This document shows, in pieces, positions 42,154 to 47,729 of a stretch of DNA of 64,000 bases. The position numbers and the translations under genes are program-made. Source of the DNA: Chrysogorgia sp. JL179-B06. Lineage: Eukaryota; Cnidaria; Anthozoa; Scleralcyonacea; Chrysogorgiidae. Positions within the stretch are counted from its first letter, which is position 1; the number at the start of each line of letters is the position of its first letter. The DNA lies in NCBI GenBank assembly GCA_035772405.1, contig JAYKKM010000416.1, forward strand, positions 2,688,501 to 2,752,500, written 5' to 3'. The notes under the pieces were generated by a model. The model was not told the origin of the DNA and ran no database searches. It saw nothing but the letters and a program-made list of their open reading frames with translations.

Positions 42154-44421
42154 TAATAAAAGACGTATTAGGAGCATTATACAATAGTCTCAATGCTCTT
42201 ACAACAATATATTCTTAAAGTTGCTTATAAAACTAATTACAGTTTATAAAACTAATTAGTTTATAAAACTAATTACAGTTTCATTATAAGATAAAGCCTA
42301 CTACATATATTACCACTATGAACAAAAAACTATTAATTTAAAAAAAGAAAAGTCTTAAGTGTTGACTTAAAACTACTTAACATATCAAAGCTTCTAATTT
42401 CCTGTGGTAATGAATTCCACAGTTTTGGTGCTGCAACCGAGAATGTTCTGTCTCCATGAGTCACCGTTTTGGATTTTGGCTCAAGTAGCAGATTTCGGTC
42501 AGATGATCTCAAAGCACGAGTAGGTTTATATTTAGTTAGCAAATCAGTAATATAAACAGGCGCCTGACCATGCAAAGCCTTGAAAGTAATTATTAGTATC
42601 TGAAAAACAATCCTTGATCTCACCGGCAACCAGTGAAGATTACGAAGCACACTCATGCAACAAGTCTAGCAGCTGTATTTTGAATTCGCTGTAACTTGCT
42701 CAATTCAGCTTCTGGTAAGCCATATAGGATGCTATTACAGCTGTCAAGTTTTGATGTTATGAATGCATGCACCAACTTCTCAGTCCTTTTTACTCAAATA
42801 TTTCCTGATCTTGCCAATATTTCTGATAGCCAAAGTGGCCGATTTACAAATGTTATTTACATGAGTATTTAATTTTAGATGTCTATCAACAGCAACACCG
42901 AGATCACGTGCAACCGGAGCCGGTTGGATTATCACGTCATTGACACATATTTCTGGCATTGGTTCACAATGCATAAAACGTGATGATAGATGGACAATTT
43001 CGGTTTTACTTGGATTGCATATAAGACCATTCATAGTACACCAATTGGTGATGTCCTTAATACATAACTCAAGTTTAGCTATAGCAGGTCGATCACATGG
43101 AGATTTTATAGGCATATACAGCTGTGTGTCATCAGCGTACATTATGCAATGAAGGCCATGGGCTTTGATCACATCTTCCAATGGCGTAAAGAAGAGTGAA
43201 AACAGAAGTGGACCCAGTACAGAACCCTGATGCCAGAATCTAAGTGGACCCAGTACAGAACCCAGTAATGCTCTGATGATGTCCCTAACGCTTGGGACAA
43301 AAGCTAAGCTAATAAATTCTTCACAAATTCTTATTAAGATATAACGACTGCATGCAAAGCTGCAAACGACAGGTTATAGAATGTTACAATATAGATTTTA
43401 GGATTTTGGTGACGTCACGTGAAAACTACAACACGTCGCTGGTAATTAATGTTTGTGTTTCGTTTACGATTCCCGCCTGATCTACCCTGGATCTTCCATA
43501 ATATTGCCACTATGTTAGCATCAAGTTGTCCACGTTTAGTACTAAACTTTTTTTCTTTTTTTTTTCTTAGCTGCCTTCTCTCACCACGAAATTAACCACG
43601 TTAAGAAAAACGAACGAGATGTTTTAAGTCTGCTGCAAGACTTCAAAGCCAAAGGCTATCTGAATAACACTTTACTGATTGTTATGGGAGATCACGGCCT
43701 TAGATATGGCCGAGTGAGACTACAAGTTCAAGGGAAGCTAGAAGAGAGACTTCCTTTGTATTCTATGGCGGTTCCTTCATGGTTTCCCTCGCGCTATCCG
43801 GAAATCTACAAAATCATGCAGACAAACACAGATCGATTGACCTCGTGGTTTGATGTGCATGCCACGTTCCGACATATTCTCACTTACCCTACCCCCCCAG
43901 CAAACGATGCGCGTGGGATCAGTCTTTTCACCGAGGTACCGAAATCGCGGACCTGTAAAGATGCTGGGATAGCTAATCATTGGTGTCCGTGCCTCGAATG
44001 GTCGACGATTAGCGTGAATCACAGTCATGTTCAAAACGCAGCATCTGCGGCTGTGGAGTACATCAACCTGCTTATCGCCAAAGACAATGGTAGTCTTGCG
44101 TCTTGCGCAATACTGACATTAAAAACAGTTAACTTTGCGCAACTAGAGCGCCCGAATGCAGAAGTTGTGAACGTACATATGAAGGCTGGCTCTAAGTTTA
44201 AGCAGAGCGAGGAATATTTCTGTCGTTATCAGCTGCAGTTTGTCACGATACCAAACGAAGGCGTTTACGAGGCAACTGTGAAGTATCACAAGAAACGCTT
44301 CGTTGTTAACACCAGCATTAGTAGAATAAACAAATATGGAGATCAACCGAAGTGTGTTGCTGATAGGCTTCCCCATGTTAGAAAATTTTGTCTATGTAAG
44401 GATTACCAAGGACCGTTGTGA
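8274..44421 (+). CDS. DUF229 (sulfatase-like fold) membrane protein gene, 8 coding exons
   Basis: Joining 8274-8375, 22059-22262, 22581-22619, 22819-22863, 24111-24288, 30593-31075, 36557-36808 and 43571-44421 gives 2154 nt, 717 residues plus stop. All internal borders are AG/GT and phases agree (0,0,0,0,1,1,1). The protein is a type II membrane protein: a short basic N-terminus, one membrane helix (about residues 10-24), a Ser/Thr/Pro-rich stalk, then the DUF229 domain (about 135-700). Conserved points are IGIDS (D273), GDGTTP (T310) and MGDHG (D475, H476), which match the metal and nucleophile positions of the alkaline-phosphatase/sulfatase superfamily. DUF229 proteins have no established substrate, so function is unknown. 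An acceptor site one base before the ATG implies an upstream 5' UTR exon. Confidence 0.92.
8376..8974. other. Start of intron 1, no feature seen
   Basis: AT-rich intronic sequence after the donor. I see no repeat ends, RNA gene or coding frame in this part. Confidence 0.5.
8975..9118. mobile_element. Short hAT-like MITE
   Basis: Inverted ends CAGGGACCGCGGAGCA and (reversed) CAGGGACCGCGGAACA bound 144 bp with a G-run near one end and a C-run near the other. A short direct repeat GTTTAT borders the element, so the target duplication is shortened or diverged from the 8 bp expected. Confidence 0.7.
9451..9886. mobile_element. TTAA-flanked foldback element nested in a palindrome
   Basis: The arms 9451-9600 and 9735-9886 are inverted copies (ATGAACTATAGCTCAGTTAC...; GGCCCCTTGAACGGATTTTA...). 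TTAA flanks both ends (9447-9450 and 9887-9890). The right TTAA is shared with the next element. Confidence 0.8.
9891..10221. mobile_element. TTAA-flanked MITE, AGTGCCTAT family
   Basis: A 331-bp near-complete palindrome begins AGTGCCTATATCACTTGTGG and ends with its reverse complement, with TTAA at 9887-9890 and 10222-10225. The long arms include AACTTTAACTGCAAAAAAGTC and CTTCATCTTCATGAAG-type stretches. A TTAA target and TTAA duplication are the mark of piggyBac-type transposition. Confidence 0.85.
11376..11520. repeat. GTTATTTACCGG foldback repeat, copy 1
   Basis: The palindrome runs from GTTATTTACCGGCTGGGAGG to its inverted partner CGACCAAAACGGTAAATAAC. Arms include GAAAAATATTTTCCC and GAAGCGGCCC. 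It is related to the copies at 34784 and 62859. A further inverted GGTCCGTACTGG motif follows to about 11660. Confidence 0.75.
11775..12625 (-). pseudogene. LINE reverse transcriptase C-terminal fragment (jockey/CR1-L2 type)
   Basis: The frame encodes RT motifs in order: GTVLGPILFTIMINDL, then YVDDSS (catalytic), then NPRKCKEILVCF, then KLLGVIFSDDLKWNDHV, and a thumb/C-terminal part SCVRPILEYCAQVWHYNIP and SRALKIINPSLSYNE. It stops at 11784. The endonuclease and N-terminal RT are missing, so the copy is 5' truncated. Frame is otherwise intact over 276 residues. It lies inside the Harbinger-like element. Confidence 0.88.
13801..13830 (-). ncRNA. Hammerhead-like motif, left terminal copy
   Basis: The minus strand reads CTGAGGA, then a hairpin closed by TTGT/ACAA, then CGAAAC. 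This follows the hammerhead core CTGANGA...GAAA. Penelope-like elements are known to carry such ribozymes. Stem I/III pairing was not verified. Confidence 0.45.
14274..14456 (-). mobile_element. LINE 3' end inserted in the Penelope-like element (13-bp TSD)
   Basis: The 13-bp duplication ACTGTCCCTAAAC occurs at 14261-14273 and 14457-14469. On the minus strand the insert translates as the C-terminus of a LINE protein (GRPRMTWSQVVERDMRE, LKREDAHDRGKWRKLSWG, stop) and ends in a TTG-rich tail. Removing it restores the Penelope frame around STVPK/RIIYFS. The protein C-terminus resembles RTE-like or related endonuclease-RT LINEs. Confidence 0.85.
15151..15180 (+). ncRNA. Hammerhead-like motif, right terminal copy
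   Basis: CTGAAGA is followed by a GTTGT/ACAAC hairpin and CGAAAC. The spacing has one extra base before stem II compared with the minimal hammerhead. Its inverted partner is at 13801-13830. Confidence 0.5.
15653..16626. mobile_element. Long foldback element with a central open frame
   Basis: Arms of about 320 bp (15653-15975 and 16296-16626) are inverted copies, for example TTGCCTAAACTGGACAATA, TACCAAGTCCATT, CGAAGTCGAAGTGAAATTTC and TAATTTATGCTATAATATATT. A 87-codon open frame sits in the loop. I did not find a target duplication. Confidence 0.8.
16016..16279 (+). CDS. Unrecognised 87-residue frame in the foldback loop
   Basis: I do not recognise the family. From the first ATG (16016) the protein is hydrophilic: a Pro/Lys start (RQTPPGKPDLQTLARNK), a Thr/Ser-rich middle and ELNARFGVPRQIYNPRQNYG near the end. 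A second ATG (16031) has a better context. It is not a palindrome and its composition differs from the arms, so it may be cargo of the foldback or a fragment of an element ORF. Confidence 0.35.
   Translation: MLNSSMARQTPPGKPDLQTLARNKVSDIVTGKNSRTTTTIESTNLQSSNTEDHGNVTQELNARFGVPRQIYNPRQNYGRPTAPTGQC
16880..17010 (-). pseudogene. Pogo-type (DDE) transposase C-terminal remnant
   Basis: The minus strand gives CVLWVGQAWQE in one frame and VIGSFVKCGIS in another. Together these match the closing W..AW...I..SF.KCGIS pattern of pogo/Tigger-like transposases. One frameshift separates them and no catalytic residues remain. Confidence 0.5.
17428..17998. mobile_element. TTAA MITE, AGTGCCACTACGAT family, copy 1
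   Basis: It matches 40899-41471 along its length (CCTATCGATATTTTTACGTA, GACGATGGCAAGTATTATTTTT, GAATCTGACGTCACAAACAA). TTAA is present on the left (17424-17427), but the right flank has decayed. It lies directly beside the end of the pogo-like element. Confidence 0.82.
17999..18395. other. Intronic sequence, nothing identified
   Basis: I see no repeat end, coding frame or RNA gene in this part of intron 1. Confidence 0.4.
18399..19112. mobile_element. Harbinger-like MITE (TSD TAA)
   Basis: Ends GGCCCCGTCTTACATGGAGG and (reversed) GGCCCTGTTTACAGAGGTAG are inverted repeats continuing as AGGGT-ACCCT tracts, with TAA at 18396-18398 and 19113-19115. A minus-strand frame (MADKRRVLVAS...; about 18955 to 18788) with QKCHQQQLAIHAANQYNAA may be the 5' remnant of a Harbinger transposase or its partner; this is tentative. 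Confidence 0.8.
19182..19215 (-). ncRNA. Hammerhead-like motif, left terminal copy
   Basis: The minus strand reads TTGTAGA, a CCAC/GTGG hairpin and CCGAAAT. It is the inverted partner of the motif at 20519-20545 and is more degraded. Confidence 0.35.
20519..20545 (+). ncRNA. Hammerhead-like motif, right terminal copy
   Basis: TTGAAGA, a GACCAC/GTGGTC hairpin and GAAAG follow the hammerhead core pattern, except that the first core base C is T. It sits near the end of the Penelope-like element. Confidence 0.4.
20703..21173. mobile_element. TTAA MITE, AGTGCCTATAACCTCAAAA family, copy 1
   Basis: Inverted arms (GGAAGAACTTTTAAAATGAT, AAAGTAACTTCTTTTGAAGA) bound a 471-bp element with TTAA at 20699-20702 and 21174-21177. 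It is the same family as 33729-34205. The right TTAA also serves as the left TTAA of the next element. Confidence 0.86.
21178..21949. mobile_element. TTAA MITE, AGTGCCTATGATACG family, copy 1
   Basis: A 772-bp palindromic element starts AGTGCCTATGATACGAAAAT and ends with the inverted form, with TTAA at 21174-21177 and 21950-21953. Arms of about 270 bp include AACCTATGACGTCAAAAGG and TACATTTTAACATATTGGAAAA-like tracts. It is related to 38427-39204. Confidence 0.85.
22059..22262 (+). CDS. DUF229 gene, coding exon 2 (stalk)
   Basis: The exon has acceptor TTGCTCACCAG and donor CAG/GTAACC, phase 0 on both sides, 68 codons. It encodes a Ser/Thr/Pro/Gln-rich segment (NQTTLGIRNSTTLSTKIPQT, PIQSKQPATVV) with Asn-X-Ser/Thr sites (NQT, NST), as expected of an extracellular or luminal stalk after the membrane helix. 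Confidence 0.8.
22581..22619 (+). CDS. DUF229 gene, coding exon 3 (39-bp microexon)
   Basis: The acceptor is a T-run ending in TTTAG and the donor is AAG/GTAAAT. It adds 13 in-frame residues (SNPVTLAPGGTEK) to the stalk. Phase 0 both sides. The size and stalk position make alternative inclusion possible. Confidence 0.7.
22819..22863 (+). CDS. DUF229 gene, coding exon 4 (45-bp microexon)
   Basis: The acceptor is TATTATAG and the donor GAG/GTATGC. It encodes PPDEEWTSTIILKTE, phase 0 both sides, joining the stalk to the conserved domain. Confidence 0.7.
22864..24110. other. Intron 4
   Basis: It contains a compact foldback at 23699-23815 (annotated separately) and two partially matching stretches, GGACCGTAGTAATTGGCGATCG near 23429 and GGACCGCAGTGATTGGCGTACG near 23848, which look like ends of another repeat. 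No gene was found. Confidence 0.5.
23699..23815. repeat. Compact foldback repeat in intron 4
   Basis: The arms CCAGGTTCAGACGCCGTACATC and the reverse of GAAGTACGGCGTCTGAACTTGG enclose a short loop; CTCATGAG and CTAATGTA/TACATTAG continue the pairing. The 117-bp unit folds almost end to end. Confidence 0.75.
24111..24288 (+). CDS. DUF229 gene, coding exon 5 (start of conserved domain)
   Basis: The acceptor is TATTGTAG and the exon ends ACAG with donor GTCTGT (phase 1). It encodes CRIPELDPFHPSIMQFM and AYPRCPGTTYGVLQNGILKF, which match the opening of the DUF229 domain with its conserved cysteines. Confidence 0.88.
24320..24610 (+). pseudogene. Penelope-like GIY-YIG endonuclease fragment
   Basis: The frame from about 24335 reads RQGAIYKIKCADCQDTYIGEIGRN, a GIY-YIG core with the paired cysteines seen in Penelope-like elements. 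Then it breaks; a later piece reads LEHKPLNRSQTL and EDWIEQLLF. It starts only about 30 bp after the exon 5 donor. Confidence 0.65.
24611..25239. other. Intron 5 sequence, nothing identified
   Basis: No coding frame, repeat end or RNA gene was recognised. Confidence 0.4.
27982..28279 (+). pseudogene. Gene-like frame carried in the TTAA element
   Basis: I do not recognise the family. An ATG at 27982 opens a basic, Phe-rich N-terminus (MATFPSLFRFIKTNFRG) like a mitochondrial presequence. After about residue 61 a +1 change of frame gives a hydrophobic helix (FLGFVACLFGVFLGNKL) and then NAAGDGEVVHMHPGTLDTKN with a stop at 28277. The piece has the look of a captured small membrane-protein gene with one frameshift; this is inference. 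Confidence 0.3.
28289..28570 (+). CDS. Unrecognised 93-residue frame in the TTAA element
   Basis: I do not recognise it. The frame is intact and reads like a globular protein (RHNLLQTFVGNLYHP, LTQGMDQKLAASGLSYDDL, LYKKFGEPGVIAVL, then HESRRAKRIKDTRKYRS). It has no signal or membrane segment. It may be the N-terminal end of a longer element-encoded protein whose remainder is lost; downstream frames are broken. Confidence 0.35.
   Translation: MNYLDKRHNLLQTFVGNLYHPKDSNSPLTQGMDQKLAASGLSYDDLLTLYKKFGEPGVIAVLPLCQQQANMKADHESRRAKRIKDTRKYRSIS
29591..29995. other. Intron 5 sequence, nothing identified
   Basis: Only a short direct duplication (GGTATTTAATACAGGTATCTAATACAGG, about 29838-29880 in several steps) is visible. 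No gene was found. Confidence 0.4.
29998..30489. mobile_element. Tc1/mariner-type MITE (TSD TA)
   Basis: Perfect inverted ends CAGTAAAAACCCGCGTATAA (continuing GAACCTA) are flanked by TA at 29996-29997 and 30490-30491. The interior repeats AGGTTCTTA motifs next to both ends. It ends about 100 bp before exon 6. Confidence 0.9.
30593..31075 (+). CDS. DUF229 gene, coding exon 6 (metal and nucleophile motifs)
   Basis: The acceptor is TGCCTTTTAG and the donor AAAG/GTACTC; phase 1 both sides. The exon carries residues about 190-351, including NILTIGIDSLSYGN (D273, metal-ligand position), the family block GHAVVGDGTTPQLTAMLSGK (T310 at the nucleophile-like position) and GWTWIFKDLK. These are the strongest DUF229 signatures in the gene. 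Confidence 0.92.
31076..31535. other. Intron 6, first part
   Basis: The only structure is a short tandem repeat of AATAATTAATTTCCAA near 31305-31340. No gene was found. Confidence 0.4.
31536..31967. mobile_element. TAGTACGTATTCC foldback element, copy a
   Basis: Inverted ends TAGTACGTATTCCATATAAG. Each arm contains subrepeats of about 20 bp (ACGAGCAAATACGTTGCCCT and variants) followed by CTCGTACCA. The interior has two GGGTTAGGGTTAG-like stretches. Confidence 0.8.
32451..33084. mobile_element. TAGTACGTATTCC foldback element, copy b
   Basis: It has the same outer ends as copy a, but its arm subrepeats are variants (ACGAGCAAATAGAAGGCATT). Its left interior (32540-32800) is an inverted copy of 33350-33620 in copy c (for example AAACGTTCGTCGAAGACAGC). 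Confidence 0.78.
33122..33716. mobile_element. TAGTACGTATTCC foldback element, copy c
   Basis: Left end ACGTATTCCATATAAGGTCA with the copy-a type of subrepeats. The right end is rearranged: after GACCTTAT it continues CCATTTGGACTTATAGTACG, which repeats the left flank of copy a. This suggests recombination between copies. Confidence 0.72.
33729..34205. mobile_element. TTAA MITE, AGTGCCTATAACCTCAAAA family, copy 2
   Basis: It is closely similar to 20703-21173, with ends AGTGCCCCTAACCTC and its inverse, and TTAA at 33725-33728 and 34206-34209. Confidence 0.86.
34210..34783. other. Intron 6 with two inverted-repeat remnants
   Basis: 34430-34515 is an inverted copy of 32285-32385 (GGACGCCAAAATA..., CCGAAACGAAT...). 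34605-34737 is a small foldback with arms GGGCCGATTTATGGTTTAGA. No gene was found. Confidence 0.55.
34784..35220. repeat. GTTATTTACCGG repeat, copy 2
   Basis: It starts with a palindrome from GTTATTTACCGGCCGGAAGG to CCGACCAAAAACGGTAAATA. It then shares a long downstream segment with 62859-63115 (AAAAGACTTGAGTTACTGTA-like, GCTGCTGCAGCCAATCAGGT, CCGCCCGCTCACGATAC). Confidence 0.78.
35340..35520. repeat. tRNA-like inverted repeat
   Basis: Two facing copies share GGGATTCCGGTCC and its inverse, with B-box-like GTTCAAATCC on the plus strand (about 35464) and GATTTGAACT facing it (about 35378). The unit resembles a tRNA 3' half plus a partial D-arm. No full cloverleaf was found, so this is a tRNA-derived palindrome and not a tRNA gene. 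Confidence 0.5.
35587..36481. mobile_element. hAT-type element (8-bp TSD GATGTCAC)
   Basis: The ends CAGCGGCGTAGTCAAGGGGG and (reversed) CAGTGGCGTAGCTAGGGATC are inverted repeats, with exact GATGTCAC at 35579-35586 and 36482-36489. The interior has three tandem copies of TTCAAGTAAGAACTTTT (35655-35720). No transposase was recognised. Confidence 0.92.
36557..36808 (+). CDS. DUF229 gene, coding exon 7
   Basis: The acceptor is TTTGTAG and the donor AACG/GTAAGT; phase 1 both sides. It encodes EHGYLTGFSEDGVWDGPFQY, then FYPRPYFLDI and CINNRNIAKIHLEYVR, matching the middle of the DUF229 domain, and joins exon 6 without a missing segment. Confidence 0.9.
36836..37927. mobile_element. hAT-type element (8-bp TSD TTTGAACC)
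   Basis: The imperfect inverted ends CAGGGACGTAGGAAGA and (reversed) CATGGCCGTAGGAACC are flanked by exact TTTGAACC at 36828-36835 and 37928-37935. It starts only 27 bp after exon 7. A tRNA-like segment lies inside. Confidence 0.88.
36982..37050 (+). repeat. tRNA-derived segment (A and B boxes)
   Basis: TAGCCGAGTGG matches an internal A box of the Ser/Leu tRNA type and GGGTTCGAATG a B box, at roughly tRNA spacing. The anticodon region does not fold well. It is probably a SINE head or tRNA pseudogene within the hAT element. Confidence 0.45.
38095..38426. mobile_element. AGTGCCTAT-family MITE, truncated
   Basis: Arms AAAGTGCCTATCCGGGG...GCTAAAGTGATTTACTATTCA and the inverse TTTCCTGTGAATAGTAAATC... 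resemble the element at 9891. The right end is missing where the next element begins at TTAA. Confidence 0.65.
38427..39204. mobile_element. TTAA MITE, AGTGCCTATGATACG family, copy 2
   Basis: It starts AGTGCCTATGAAACGAAAAT and ends with the inverse, with TTAA at 38423-38426 and 39205-39208; 778 bp with arms of about 290 bp. It is related to 21178-21949. Confidence 0.83.
39209..39640. other. Intron 7 sequence, nothing identified
   Basis: No coding frame or repeat end was recognised. Confidence 0.4.
39645..42040 (+). mobile_element. LINE (jockey superfamily), 5' truncated
   Basis: Reverse-transcriptase blocks run in order: LNVSKADGIHPKIIRILAEN, WKRAIVVALHKK, DAGNYRPISLTCILFKVYEKL, LIYLDFQKAFDKVAHERLL, SGVPQGSVLGSLLFLLFIND and the catalytic FADDSKVIG (to 40556). 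They continue in another frame with KEKDLGVILS and VRPHLEYCVQVWSP. A TTAA element at 40899 splits the frame, after which RMRGDLIETFKIVNG and YWNQLPSCVKYSHSV follow. The 3' end is a short TTATC repeat. Frame breaks near 39840 and 40550 mean it is inactive. Confidence 0.88.
40899..41471. mobile_element. TTAA MITE, AGTGCCACTACGAT family, copy 2 (inside the LINE)
   Basis: Inverted ends AGTGCCACTACGATCAAA and (reversed) AGTGGCACTACGATGAAA, with TTAA at 40895-40898 and 41472-41475. Joining the LINE across one TTAA gives the continuous residues ERLKLTTLLERR, so the insertion was clean. Confidence 0.92.
42107..42160. repeat. AAT microsatellite
   Basis: A nearly pure run of AAT/ATA trinucleotides of about 54 bp. 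Confidence 0.95.
42320..43265 (-). mobile_element. LINE fragment (jockey superfamily), 5' truncated
   Basis: On the minus strand: VLGPLLFSLFF-like start in broken frame, then IMYADDTQLY (catalytic), NPSKTEIVHLSSRF, ARDLGVAVDRHLKLNTHV (to 42780), then a region with VHAFITSKLDSCNSILYGLP, then LRNLHWLPVRSRIVFQILI and WNSLPQEIRSF to 42333. An imperfect duplication (AAGTGGACCCAGTACAGAACCC, near 43205 and 43239) marks its left border. Confidence 0.85.
43571..44421 (+). CDS. DUF229 gene, coding exon 8 (last; GDHG motif)
   Basis: A T-run acceptor ending CTTAG precedes the exon, which completes a codon from exon 7 and runs to TGA at 44419. It encodes HHEINHVKKNERDVLSLLQD and NNTLLIVMGDHGLRYGRV (D475 and H476, metal-ligand positions), then GKLEERLPLYSMAVPSWF and a cysteine-containing C-terminal part ending CLCKDYQGPL. 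An AATAAA motif is near 44894. Confidence 0.92.
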
Positions 44422-45412
44422 TAATAGCGGAAATTATTTAAGAAATAGAAAACGTTTTCCGTGTTTCCGTAGAGTTATAGAAACACGAGTGGAAGTTTGG
44501 GAGAACGAGAAATAGCAGTGGGAACACGAGCTCACAGGGCGAGTGGGAACACGAGCTCGCAGGGCGAGTGTTTCCACGCTATTTCGAGTTCTCTCAAATT
44601 TTCACGAGTATTTCTATAACGTATGGGAATACGGAAAGATAGTAATTGTTGAAATTAGACTTTAACCTTGTGAACGAAGGGCTCACGAGCTTCGGCTCTG
44701 AAGCCTCCACGTCACTTTTTTCTTACACAGGTCCGAATATTAACAAATTTTATAAATAACAAATTTTATACGAGATGGCCATTGGCTCAACTCGCCACTC
44801 CTGTTCTTTAACTTAATCTTTGACGCTCCCAAAACTTTACCAGTTCAACTATGACTACATTTTTGCTTGTAATTTATTTCAAATTAATTTGGAAAATAAA
44901 TAAATTAAAAGTGGAAAATAAATAAATTATATAATGATAATAATAATATATTGTATTTATATCAAATTAATTTAATTCACTTGTTAAGTAAAGTTTGAAA
45001 TGCTTGTGCATCATGAGCACCATAGTGTTTTTATTACACCCGAAAACTGAGCCTGAATAAAACTGAGCCAAAAATGCGTTTCTAGGGCTTTTTAATTTAA
45101 AAACAGCTTGCACAGCAAAACTTAAATTAACTAACATTTGTAGAAATTTGTGGCGGTAGCTCCGCAGAGGGTTCGAGGGATCCCTTGGGATATCCGTGAC
45201 GTGTGGAAAATCGTCGGGTCGCGAGGGGGGAGGACACTTCGTATTGAGGTGAGATACTATAAGGCCTATGGTCACACGTACAGAACGGAGACCTTTTCCG
45301 TCCACGTATAATCCTGTATTGTCCTTTATAAAATAACCAATTAAAAAATGTTTCTATAACTCGATGGAAACTGACATGGATTTTTCACGCCATTTTTATA
45401 ATATGGACTGTA
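44422..45412. other. 3' flank of the DUF229 gene
   Basis: It holds a foldback at 44457-44640: arms CCGTGTTTCCGTAGAGTTAT and its inverse, GAGAACGAGAAATAGC and its inverse, with a duplicated centre GTGGGAACACGAGCTC. After that, possible polyadenylation signals AATAAA lie near 44894 and 44920. No gene was found. Confidence 0.55.
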
Positions 45413-45413
45413 A

Positions 45414-45606
45414 AGGCCAGTTTACACAGGCGATTTTTGCTGCGATTTTTCTCTTTTTAACACATGCGATCGAATGGATTGTCTTACAAATGTATTGGAC
45501 CATTTGTGCAGATCTATGACGTTCACTACTTTAGTGAGTCATCCACTATATCGCATACGTTAGGGTCAGAAAAATCGCAGCAAACATCGCCTGTGTAAAC
45601 AGGCCT
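45414..45606. mobile_element. Harbinger-like short MITE (TSD TAA)
   Basis: Ends AGGCCAGTTTACACAGGCGA and (reversed) AGGCCTGTTTACACAGGCGA, continuing to GCTGCGATTTTTC, with TAA at 45411-45413 and 45607-45609. Its GGCC-GTTTACA ends resemble the element at 18399. Confidence 0.87.
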
Positions 45607-45609
45607 TAA

Positions 45610-46008
45610 GGCGAACCTTTGCTCACAAACAGCTAAAATGTCATACTAAAATATGTTCTGTGACAGTCAACAAGAAGAAAAAAGAGAAGATTGGATGCTT
45701 TTCTTCACAGTTAAGAGCGTTTATGTTTGAGCAGCCGACGACGCTGTCTAGCGTGTGTAAGGAGAATGTATATTTTCATTATTTTAATAAAAGAGTCTTA
45801 GTTATTACTTATTTCCTCAGTGTTATTTTATAAAAGAAATAGAAAACATATTTTGTAGATGATTGAACATGCGTCAGCACAGAGCTATATATATAAATCA
45901 CGTAATTGTTTCTTGAAAGAGGAAATGATATTTATAACCGTAATCAGAGCTCGTACAGCTCGTTTTTGTAAAAGATGAATTCTAGCTGTTTAGATTAGTT
46001 ACATACTA
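45610..46008. other. Spacer, nothing identified
   Basis: No coding frame or repeat end was recognised between the MITE and the dispersed repeat. Confidence 0.4.
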
Positions 46009-46848
46009 GAAATACGAATTCGCAATAATCCCCTCGCCCGCCTTTTCTACCCTCCCCCCCTACGGGAATTTCTCCATCCATGGTGCCCAGACCTCGCACG
46101 CCGTGGCCGTGTATTTCTGTGAGCCCGCGGTACCCCCGCCCCCACTTTCGTCGAAGAAATGGGCCAATATTTAACCGATTTAAACTCTGAAAACAGATTT
46201 GGAATTAGCGAGTCAACATACATAACATACGCGTTTACTATATTACGAGAACGTGAATACCCGTCGTAAAAACGGTTTATGTACCTAGAAATTAGTCGAT
46301 TATAAACTGGTCACTTCATCGTATATTATTTTGAACGTTATCTCGATCAATATTTAACCGTTTTCAATTCTGAAAACAGATTTGGAATTAGCGAGTCAAA
46401 ATACATCACATATGTGTCTACTATATTACGAGAACGTGAATACCCTTCGTAAAAATGGTTTATGTACTTAGAAATTAGTCCGGGCTTGGTCGGCTATGAT
46501 AATCTCGATCAATATATAACCGTTTTCAATTCTGAAAACAGATTTGGAATTAGCGAGTCAAAATACATACTCGGACACGGATTTCTATTTCCTCAAAAAA
46601 CTATGTCTCTTGTGACGGTTCAATTTAATCTGAGTATCTAGTTACCAGTGCCACATTTTCCGATGCCGCGCATGAGGACGGTTGATCATATATATATATA
46701 TATATATATATATACCTATAAACAGATCCTAGATCTAGGAACGGCCAATTGGATCTCGCGTGTTAAGGGACTAAACGCCGGTCGATATTAGCACCCTCGC
46801 CCTCAGGCCTTCGGCCGGCGCTTCGGGACAATATTACAGTAAATGAGA
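46009..46848. repeat. Dispersed tandem-repeat element, copy 2 (uninterrupted)
   Basis: It begins ACTAGAAATACGAATTCGC, contains three units with GATTTGGAATTAGCGAGTCA, an AT dinucleotide run (46688-46714) and the GC-rich hairpin GGCCTTCGGCC at the end. It gives the empty-site sequence for the Harbinger-like insertion in copy 1. Confidence 0.82.
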
Positions 46849-46906
46849 TAATTTATGAAAAATCTGACCGAAGACACGATCAGAACAGTCAAACATATAC
46901 ATATTT

Positions 46907-46990
46907 ATACATCACCATCGCGTGTCAATAGCGCCGATGCGTTGATTTGGAATCCCGGTTGGGGCAGTCAGATTTTTCATATACATATAT
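46907..46990 (+). repeat. tRNA-derived SINE fragment
   Basis: CAATAGCGCCGATGCGTTGA followed by a degraded B box (GGAATCCCGG) and GGCAGTCAGATTTTTCATATA matches the fragment at 50208-50288. Confidence 0.5.
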
Positions 46991-47147
46991 TTGACCATTA
47001 ACAAATCCCCTCTTCATCTAATATTGTTCTAAAGCCTCCTGTATACATGCAACAGCCGGTGATAAGCTCGCTACTTGAGGAAGTCCTGCGAAAGGCTTCG
47101 CTCTACTCGTCGAAGATGCAGGATGTCTTATAGAAATTGAGAGTCGT

Positions 47148-47172
47148 GTCTCAATAGCTCAGTGGTTATTTA
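47148..47172 (+). repeat. SINE head (A box)
   Basis: TGTCTCAATAGCTCAGTGGTTA matches a tRNA A-box region. The rest of the SINE is not present here. Confidence 0.35.
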
Positions 47173-47729
47173 TTATTTATTAGAATTTATAATACATATC
47201 AATTACAGCATTACAACTAAAAATTGAATGTATTAGGGTAAACCAAAAACAGAATTCAAGAGTCACCCTTTACAAACAAGACGCCCGCTAGGCGTTAACT
47301 TGGGCTATTTTTAGGGACGGGCGCATATTGCATGCGGAGTTGGCATGTTAGACAGTTGGAATCAGAAAACCCGCTCACTTGTCTTATATTACAAAGGATA
47401 ATTCATAATGCATTGATTTCTGTAATCAGGCGCTGAAGGCATTGTGCAGCGCTCGGACGAAGAAAAATCAGGCGTCTATACGCAGGCTAGCCCCTCCCAG
47501 AACGCCTGACACGCAGACGAAAGGCAATGCTATTTTTTCTAATATCTGTTCGATTGAAGGTCTTTGTGTGTCAAAATTTATATAAAAATCAACGGCAAGG
47601 TATACGAAACATATCTGTTACGAAATTACATCGCTTTAATGGACATAAAAGCATTAAATCATTGGGTAAACGACGAATAGATCTTGAAGCCATGTCCTTT
47701 GATTTTAGAGACGAGTCTCGGCTCGATTT

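Noticed and set aside
44967..45305. Minus-strand frame of 112 residues downstream of the DUF229 gene
   Set aside because: No domain, no splice context and no support from flanking sequence.
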